DNA of 28,313 nt, taken from Rhodospirillaceae bacterium. Its GTDB lineage: Bacteria > Pseudomonadota > Alphaproteobacteria > DSM-16000 > Inquilinaceae. The notes below the pieces were generated by a model. That model saw nothing but the letters and a program-made list of their open reading frames with translations, had not been told where the DNA came from and did not search any database. Both the position numbers and the translations under genes were made by a program. The DNA is taken from positions 1-28,313 of the forward strand of contig JACKIG010000043.1 of the NCBI GenBank assembly GCA_020638595.1. The letters run 5' to 3'. Positions 23,104 through 28,313 of the stretch are shown here, in pieces; position 1 is the stretch's first letter, and each line of letters starts with the position of its first letter.

Positions 23104-24297
23104 CTACCGGGGCCGGCGCTTGATCAGAACGCGCCGCTCGATCTCGAAAATCTTGGCCGGGATCTTTTCCTTCCCCAGCCCCTTCTTGTCGTTTTCCTTC
23201 ACGAACAGGTCGGCACCGTGGGTATCGAGCGCGCCCGCGGCTGAGATGCCCTTCACCCCGATCAGCTGGAAGGTGACGATGCCCGCAACCTCGCCCAGCA
23301 CACCGGGCGCCGGTGCTGCGTCCAGCACCCGCGACAGCGCCGCCACGGTGTCGCCGGAAACGGCAGGCTGGGTGTGATAGCCTTCGGTGAAGCCCAGCTC
23401 CCACAATGCGTTCTCGGTGGTGTCGCGGCTGGCCAGGCCCTCCAGCCACGCGAAGACCAGACCGCCGTAGACGATCGGCTCACCGCTCATCTTGCCGCTG
23501 AGGCCGGTGGAATAGATGCGGTCGAAATGCAGGGGATGGCTGTTGCCGATCAGGTAGGTCAGCGCCATGTGCTCGTCGGTGATCGTGCGGGCATTGGCAT
23601 GCACGATGACGTCGCCGGCCTGGAAATCCTCGAAATAGGTGTCGGGACCGGTCAGGTCGGCGGGATAGGTCCCCGGCGCCTGCGGCAGCTCCGCCACCCC
23701 CTGGCTGTCGAAGGGGAACGCGGGCGTGGCCGCCTGCGCCTGGCCGGGCGGCGCGCCGGCGGGGCGGTGGCCGACCATGATCTTGCGCGTGTATTGCAGG
23801 ACGACCACGCCCGCCTGGTTGACGCTCAAGGTCTGGATGGTCGCGATGCCGGGCTTGCCGGCACCCCGGTCCTGGCGGTCCTTGACGCGGGTGAAGGCGG
23901 TCAACGTATCGCCGGCATAGACGGGCCGCAGGAACTGGACGTCGTAATAGCCGAGATTGGCGATCGCCTTTTCGCTGTCGTTCTGCACGCCCAGCGACAG
24001 GGTGGCGTTGAACACCATCTGCGGGCTGGCCGGGCAATCCCGGAAGCCATGCGCACGCGCGTACACCTCATTGAGGTACAGGGGGTTGGCCTGCATGTAC
24101 GTACGGGCAAAGGCGGTCATGCCGGCGCGGTCGAAGGTCATCCCGCGCGGATGGGCGAACACGCGTCCCGGTTCCAGATCGTCCAGGTAGCGGCCGTATT
24201 GCGGCCGGCGCACGCGGCCCAGATCGACCGTAAGACCGGGTGCCAGCTCGGCCTGCGGCGTCAGCGGCAGGGCGGTGGCCTTTGTGGGATGCCCCAT
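23104..24297 (-). CDS. mch: Mesaconyl-CoA hydratase (beta-methylmalyl-CoA dehydratase)
   Basis: This enzyme hydrates mesaconyl-C1-CoA to beta-methylmalyl-CoA, the step after methylsuccinyl-CoA dehydrogenase. The 397-residue protein is a double-hotdog (MaoC-like) protein. The first half (about 40-190) contains YMQANPLYLNEVYARAHGF and NATLSLGVQND. The second half (about 225-370) has HMALTYLIGNSHPLHFD, GEPIVYGGLVFAWLEGL and GYHTQPAVSGDTV. It is somewhat longer than the characterised enzymes as I recall them, owing to an N-terminal extension and the inter-domain linker around residue 200. Start ATG 24297 (an upstream in-frame TTG is less likely). The gene begins 16 bp after the mcd stop. Confidence 0.92.
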   Translation of the reverse strand: MGHPTKATALPLTPQAELAPGLTVDLGRVRRPQYGRYLDDLEPGRVFAHPRGMTFDRAGMTAFARTYMQANPLYLNEVYARAHGFRDCPASPQMVFNATLSLGVQNDSEKAIANLGYYDVQFLRPVYAGDTLTAFTRVKDRQDRGAGKPGIATIQTLSVNQAGVVVLQYTRKIMVGHRPAGAPPGQAQAATPAFPFDSQGVAELPQAPGTYPADLTGPDTYFEDFQAGDVIVHANARTITDEHMALTYLIGNSHPLHFDRIYSTGLSGKMSGEPIVYGGLVFAWLEGLASRDTTENALWELGFTEGYHTQPAVSGDTVAALSRVLDAAPAPGVLGEVAGIVTFQLIGVKGISAAGALDTHGADLFVKENDKKGLGKEKIPAKIFEIERRVLIKRRPR

Positions 24298-24313
24298 GGG
24301 CGACAAACTCCGT

Positions 24314-26026
24314 TTACTTGGCCGGACGGCGCCGGCTCAACAGCCCGCGGACGATCACCTGCGCCTGGATCTCTGCCGCACCCTCGAAGATGTTGAGGAT
24401 GCGGGCGTCGCACAGGACACGGCTGATCGGGTATTCCAGGGCATAGCCGTTGCCGCCGTGGATCTGCAGCGCCGCATCGGCATTGGCGAAGGCCACCCGC
24501 GCGGCCAGCAGCTTGGCCATGCCGGCTTCGATGTCGCAGCGGATGTCGCCGTCCTTGGCGCGGGCGGAGAAATAGGCCAGCTGGCGGACGATCATCGTTT
24601 CCACCGCCATCCAGGCGATCTTGCCGTAGACGCGCGGGAACTCGAAGATCGGCCGACCGAACTGGATGCGCTCCTTCGCGTAGCGCAGCCCCAGTTCCAT
24701 GGCGCTTTCGGCCACGCCGACGGCGCGCGCCGCCGTCTGGATGCGCGCACTCTCGAAGGTTTCCATCAGCTGGTAGAAGCCGCGGCCTTCCTCGTCGCCC
24801 AGTAGGGACGATGCCGGAATGGTGAAGGCGTCGAAGCCGATCTCGTATTCCTTCATGCCGCGGTAGCCGAGCACCTCGATCTCGCCGCCGGTCATCCCCG
24901 GCGCCGGGAAGGGGTCGGCATTGGTCCCGCGGGGCTTTTCCACCAGGAACATCGACAGGCCGCGATGGCCCGGCTCGTTCGGGTTGGTGCGCGCCAGCAG
25001 GGTCATCAGGTCGCTGCGCGCAGCATGGGTGATCCAGGTCTTGTTGCCGGTGACGCGGTACACGTCGCCGTCGCGTACGGCACGCGTACGCAAGGACGCC
25101 AGGTCGGACCCGGTATTGGGTTCGGTGAACACCGCCGTCGGCAGGATCTCGCCCGAAGCGATCTTGGGCAGGTAATGGGCCTTCTGCTCCTCCCGGCCGC
25201 CAAGGCGGATCAGTTCGGCTGCGATTTCCGAGCGCGTGCCCAGCGAGCCGACGCCGATATAGCCGCGGCTCAACTCCTCCGTGACGACGCACATGGCGGT
25301 CTTGCCCATGCCGAACCCGCCCCACTCCTCCGGCACGGTCAGGCCGAAGACGCCGAGCTCGGCCATCTGCTGGACGATCTCGTTGGGGATCAGCTGATCC
25401 TTCAGATGCCATTCATGGGCGGCGGGCAGCACTTCGTCGGCCACGAAGCGGCGGAACTGGTCGCGCACCATCTCCAGGCTCTCGTCCTCGAGGCCCGAGG
25501 CGCCGTACGTACCGGTATCCATGCCGGCGGCCACCAGCTCGGCGATGCGGCGACGTACGGCATCGGTGTTGCCGCGGGTCAGCAGCAGGGTCACGGGCTC
25601 GCGCCCGAACGGCGCCAGCGCATCGTCGCCCAGGCCGAAATCGCGCGGGCGGACGAATTCCACCTGGCTCAACGGGATGCCGCCCACCAGCTGGGCCATG
25701 TATTCGCCGAAGGCCGCCTGCAGGATCAGCGCTTCCAGCTCGCCGAAATGCCCGTGGGCGGTCAGCCGCTCGGCCCAGCCCACCATCTCCTTCAGGCCTT
25801 CGACATAGGTGGCGTACCAGGCGAAGCCGTGGGCGGTGGACTGGCGCATGTCCAGTTCCGCCGGATCGATGCGGCCGTCGCGCATCACCGCTCGCGTCAC
25901 GGACTCGCGGATGCGCTCGATCAGCTGCTCGCAGGCGGGCAGACAGGCGCGACACGCTTCGACGGGATTGGCGATGCTAACCTCGTGGGCCGCCGCCTCT
26001 TCGATATCGGCAACTGCGCTGGTCAC
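24314..26026 (-). CDS. mcd: (2S)-Methylsuccinyl-CoA dehydrogenase
   Basis: Mcd is a FAD-dependent acyl-CoA dehydrogenase that oxidises methylsuccinyl-CoA to mesaconyl-CoA. The product is about 570 residues: an extra N-terminal domain of roughly 165 residues, as in characterised Mcd enzymes, and then the acyl-CoA dehydrogenase core. The core shows FGLTVPEEWGGFGMG, TAVFTEPNTGSDLASL, GNKTWITHAARSD, and the catalytic Glu in NIFEGAAEIQAQ near the end (about 548). Start is uncertain: GTG at 26026 has GGGGGA and AAGG upstream, while the frame remains open to a TTG at 26044. It is the first gene of the EMC operon, behind a 416-bp leader. Confidence 0.93.
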   Translation of the reverse strand: MTSAVADIEEAAAHEVSIANPVEACRACLPACEQLIERIRESVTRAVMRDGRIDPAELDMRQSTAHGFAWYATYVEGLKEMVGWAERLTAHGHFGELEALILQAAFGEYMAQLVGGIPLSQVEFVRPRDFGLGDDALAPFGREPVTLLLTRGNTDAVRRRIAELVAAGMDTGTYGASGLEDESLEMVRDQFRRFVADEVLPAAHEWHLKDQLIPNEIVQQMAELGVFGLTVPEEWGGFGMGKTAMCVVTEELSRGYIGVGSLGTRSEIAAELIRLGGREEQKAHYLPKIASGEILPTAVFTEPNTGSDLASLRTRAVRDGDVYRVTGNKTWITHAARSDLMTLLARTNPNEPGHRGLSMFLVEKPRGTNADPFPAPGMTGGEIEVLGYRGMKEYEIGFDAFTIPASSLLGDEEGRGFYQLMETFESARIQTAARAVGVAESAMELGLRYAKERIQFGRPIFEFPRVYGKIAWMAVETMIVRQLAYFSARAKDGDIRCDIEAGMAKLLAARVAFANADAALQIHGGNGYALEYPISRVLCDARILNIFEGAAEIQAQVIVRGLLSRRRPAK

Positions 26027-26044
26027 GGCCTTGTCGTCCCCCAA

Positions 26045-26460
26045 AGTTCAGCTGTCCGTCGACGGAACGGGCCGTCACGGTCAAGCGGGGGACGCGAGAG
26101 TCATGATAATGCAATTGCTTCGACTTTGGAAGGATCAAGTCGCAAGTGCGATTCAAGCGGAGTTTGAAATTACTGCAATTGCGAAGCATGATATTGATTT
26201 ATGTCAAACTCGAAACCGATCGAGGCACAGGAACGAAGTTGACATAGGATGTAAGGAATAATTAGGATTTATTCCTTTAGCGAGTTGCGGGAAGGCCGTG
26301 GTTTCGCATGAACTTCTGAAATAGTTACCTGAAGTATTGTGCTTGCGACTGCTGTTGTGCACCCGCCCGCGCCCCCGCCCGACTGTCCGTCGGATGGTCG
26401 CGACCCATGCTGCGCCTGCGAAATCTCAGGCCCGCGGCACCATCAATCGGCAATAGTCCG
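26045..26460 (-). promoter_or_regulatory. AT-richer control region upstream of the EMC operon
   Basis: No convincing gene is seen in these bases (counting to the ldh stop). The stretch 26100-26340 is clearly less GC-rich than its surroundings. It contains two copies of the palindrome GCAATTGC (about 26110-26117 and 26175-26182), each flanked by a CGAAGC-type sequence in opposite orientation, and several TTGC/GCAA half-sites. An FNR-like box is listed separately. This is the natural place for the EMC-operon promoter and its acyl-CoA or redox regulator. No clean -35/-10 pair could be fixed. Confidence 0.5.
26194..26207. promoter_or_regulatory. FNR/FixK/CRP-type box upstream of mcd
   Basis: TTGAT-TTAT-GTCAA fits the FNR/FixK-family pattern TTGAY-N4-RTCAA exactly. 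It lies about 170 bp before the mcd start, in the only non-coding stretch upstream of the operon. An activator bound here would need a promoter starting near 26159, for which only a weak -10 (TAATTT) is visible. Oxygen or redox control of the EMC operon is therefore a hypothesis. Confidence 0.35.
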
Positions 26461-27396
26461 TCACAAGGCCGTCATCGAGGTGACGGCTGCCTTCAACGTC
26501 TCGGCACTGCGGCGCAGGGCCGCACGTTCGCCCTCGTCCAGGTCGGGCTGCATGTCCTGCAAGATGCCCGCCGCCCCGACGATGCGCGGCAGCGACAGCG
26601 CCACCTCGGGCACGCCTTCCACATCGTCGTTGAGCGCCGAAACGGTCATCACCGAGCGGTCGTCGGCGAGGATGGCCTGGGCAATGCGGGCCAGGCCGGC
26701 GCCGATTCCGTAGTACGTGGCACCCTTGCCGTCGATGATGCGGTAGGCGGCGCGGCGCACCGCCTCGTCGATGCCGGCCATGACGGCGTCGGTCAGCGGC
26801 ATGCGCACCTGGGCGGCGAAGGCCCTGACCGACATGGCGCCGGCCCGCGCGCCCGACCAGTGCAGCACCTCGCTGTCGCCGTGCTCGCCCAGCACATAGG
26901 CGTGGACCGAGCGCGGCGACACCCCCAGATGCTCGCCCAGCAGCGCCCGGAAGCGTGCGGTATCCAGGATGGTGCCGGACCCGATGACGCGGGCACGCGC
27001 CAGGCTGGAGATCTTCAGCGCCGCCTGGGTCATCACGTCGACCGGGTTGGTGGCAACCAGCAGGATGGCGTCGGGGGCGACGGCCAGCACCTGCGGGATC
27101 ACGGCCCGGAAGACCTCGGCATTGCGGTCCAGCAGCTGGATGCGCGTCTCGCCCGGCCGCTGGCCCACCCCTGCCGACAGCACGACGATGCCGGCGCCGG
27201 CCAGGGCGTCGTAGTCGCCGGCCCGGACGTGGATGGGCGAGGCGAAGGGCGTGGCGTGGACGATGTCCTGTGCCTGGGCCCGCGCCAGGGCCTCGTTGCG
27301 GTCGACCAGCACGACTTCGCTGCCGACGCCGCGCAGGACCATGGCGTAGGCCGCGGTGCTGCCCACCGCACCGGCGCCGACGATGCCGATCTTCAT
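26461..27396 (-). CDS. ldh: L-lactate dehydrogenase
   Basis: The 311-residue NAD-dependent enzyme interconverts pyruvate and lactate. It has the dinucleotide loop GAGAVGS (7-13), ATNPVDVMT, the substrate Arg148 in LDTARFR, and catalytic His172 in LGEHGDSE. The residues that separate lactate from malate dehydrogenases favour lactate: Gln79 in GVGQRPGETR, where malate dehydrogenases carry arginine, and Thr227 in GATYYGIG. A GGGGG ribosome site sits 6 nt before ATG 27396. It follows the glycogen phosphorylase gene by 34 bp on the same strand, linking glycogen breakdown to fermentation or lactate use. Malate dehydrogenase remains a less likely alternative. Confidence 0.9.
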   Translation of the reverse strand: MKIGIVGAGAVGSTAAYAMVLRGVGSEVVLVDRNEALARAQAQDIVHATPFASPIHVRAGDYDALAGAGIVVLSAGVGQRPGETRIQLLDRNAEVFRAVIPQVLAVAPDAILLVATNPVDVMTQAALKISSLARARVIGSGTILDTARFRALLGEHLGVSPRSVHAYVLGEHGDSEVLHWSGARAGAMSVRAFAAQVRMPLTDAVMAGIDEAVRRAAYRIIDGKGATYYGIGAGLARIAQAILADDRSVMTVSALNDDVEGVPEVALSLPRIVGAAGILQDMQPDLDEGERAALRRSAETLKAAVTSMTAL

Positions 27397-27430
27397 GGCA
27401 ACCCCCAGCCCCCGTCGGGCCGCCGGCCGG

Positions 27431-28312
27431 TCAATCGGTCAGCGGCGCGATCTTCCAGATCTCGTCGGCGTATTCGCGGATCGTCCGGTCGCTGGAGAAA
27501 TAGCCGATCCGGGCCACGTTCAGGATGGCCCGCCGCGTCCAGCCGGCACCGTCATAGTAGTCCGTGACCGCCTGGCCCTTGCGGGCGAGGTAGTCGTCGA
27601 AATCGGCCAGGCACAGATAGCGGTCGCCGCCATGGGTCAGCGCATCGGCGATCGGCGAGAACATGCCCGCATGCCCACGGCAGAACCGGCCCGACCAGAT
27701 GGCGTCGATGATGCGCTTGATGCGCGGGTCGCCGTGATAGGGACCCCAGGGGTCGTATCCCTGCTGCTTCGTCTTCTCGACCTCCGCGGCCGTCAGGCCG
27801 AACAGGTAGAAGTTGTCGCCCCCCACGGCCTCGCGGATCTCGATATTGGCGCCGTCCAGCGTCCCCAGGGTCATGGCGCCGTTCAGCGCGAACTTCATGT
27901 TGCCGGTGCCGGAGGCTTCGTATCCGGCGGTGGAGATCTGCTCGCTCAAATCGGCGGCGGGGATCAGCGCCTCGGCCAGCGACACCTTGTAGTCGGGCAC
28001 GAAGGCTGCGTGCAGCCGGCCGGCCACCTTGGGGTCGTTGTTGACCGTCTCGGCCACGTCGTTGATCAGCTTGATGGTCAGCTTGGCCATGTAATAGCCG
28101 GGGGCGGATTTGCCGGCGAACAGCCAGGACCGGGGCTGGAGATCCTCGCCGTCGTCCACGACCCTGAGATAGGCGTCGATCAGCGACAGCGCGTTCAGCA
28201 GCTGGCGCTTGTATTCGTGGATGCGCTTGGCCTGCACGTCGAACAGGCTGTCGGGGTCCATCTCGACCCCGCAGCGGGTCTTGACCAGGTCGATCAGCCG
28301 TTCCTTGTTCGA
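27431..28312 (-). CDS. glgP: Glycogen/maltodextrin phosphorylase, C-terminal part
   Basis: The frame runs off the right edge, so the N-terminal two thirds are missing; 293 residues are visible. They contain DVQAKRIHEYKRQLLN, a hallmark of glycogen phosphorylase. The pyridoxal-phosphate lysine lies in EASGTGNMKFALNGA, followed by TLDGANIEI. The C-terminal segment DYLARKGQAVTDYYDG and the end RTIREYADEIWKI are also typical. The enzyme releases glucose-1-phosphate from glycogen. The gene is probably co-transcribed with ldh. Confidence 0.96.
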   Translation of the reverse strand, partial: SNKERLIDLVKTRCGVEMDPDSLFDVQAKRIHEYKRQLLNALSLIDAYLRVVDDGEDLQPRSWLFAGKSAPGYYMAKLTIKLINDVAETVNNDPKVAGRLHAAFVPDYKVSLAEALIPAADLSEQISTAGYEASGTGNMKFALNGAMTLGTLDGANIEIREAVGGDNFYLFGLTAAEVEKTKQQGYDPWGPYHGDPRIKRIIDAIWSGRFCRGHAGMFSPIADALTHGGDRYLCLADFDDYLARKGQAVTDYYDGAGWTRRAILNVARIGYFSSDRTIREYADEIWKIAPLTD

Positions 28313-28313
28313 A

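Noticed and set aside
26103..26261. 53-codon plus-strand frame starting MIMQLLRLWKDQ in the leader of the EMC operon
   Set aside because: No good ribosome site, codon use unlike the neighbours, no recognisable domain, and the stretch contains the likely regulatory sites on the other strand.
1..28313. tRNA, rRNA, integrase or attachment sites
   Set aside because: No cloverleaf ends, rRNA-like stretches or integrase motifs were noticed in reading the window; the only mobile-element protein trace is the IS3 remnant. A tRNA-scan program was not available.

Overview
This is a GC-rich window with dense, short-spaced operons. The gene content points to an alphaproteobacterium, probably of the Rhodospirillales type. 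The reasons are a short-form HPr kinase followed by rapZ, a mannose-type EIIA and HPr, together with a complete block of ethylmalonyl-CoA (EMC) pathway genes. The taxonomic call is inference; there is no rRNA in the window.

Left part (1-6604, + strand). The 3' end of a secreted protein with three pre-peptidase C-terminal (PPC) repeats ends in a strong hairpin. A regulatory phosphotransferase operon follows: hprK, rapZ, mannose-type EIIA, ptsH, ptsI. It has no sugar permease, so it looks like a signalling PTS. A GFA-family protein and a lipoprotein with an esterase-like-phytase domain come next.

Middle (6601-17861). A BtsS/BtsR-like pyruvate-sensing two-component pair is followed by an IS3-type transposase remnant, a low-molecular-weight phosphatase, a sirtuin and a UDG-superfamily protein. 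Then come a Tyr/Gly-rich lipoprotein, a Dabb-domain protein and a DUF4424 exported protein. A striking 296-bp element with perfect 94-bp inverted arms lies at 13636-13931. After it are an entericidin-like lipoprotein too small for routine ORF calling and a FecBCD/BtuFCD-type ABC importer (binding protein, permease, ATPase) behind a small exported hypothetical.

Right part (18240-28312, all on the - strand). The EMC-pathway operon reads mcd > mch > ecm > meaB > ccr. Together these convert crotonyl-CoA through ethylmalonyl-, methylsuccinyl- and mesaconyl-CoA to beta-methylmalyl-CoA; MeaB would protect the B12-dependent mutase. The Ccr here carries an extra C-terminal pair of CBS domains, which would make a key carboxylating enzyme of acetyl-CoA assimilation a candidate for allosteric control by nucleotides. 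A 416-bp AT-richer leader with an FNR/FixK-like box precedes the operon. Upstream of that are an L-lactate dehydrogenase gene and the 3' part of a glycogen phosphorylase gene, which runs off the right edge.

Most promising for follow-up: the Ccr-CBS fusion, the giant perfect inverted repeat with its GTCCCCAT arrays, the Walker-A lysine-to-methionine change in RapZ, and the inverted pair of palindromic intergenic elements at about 11.2 and 18.1 kb.
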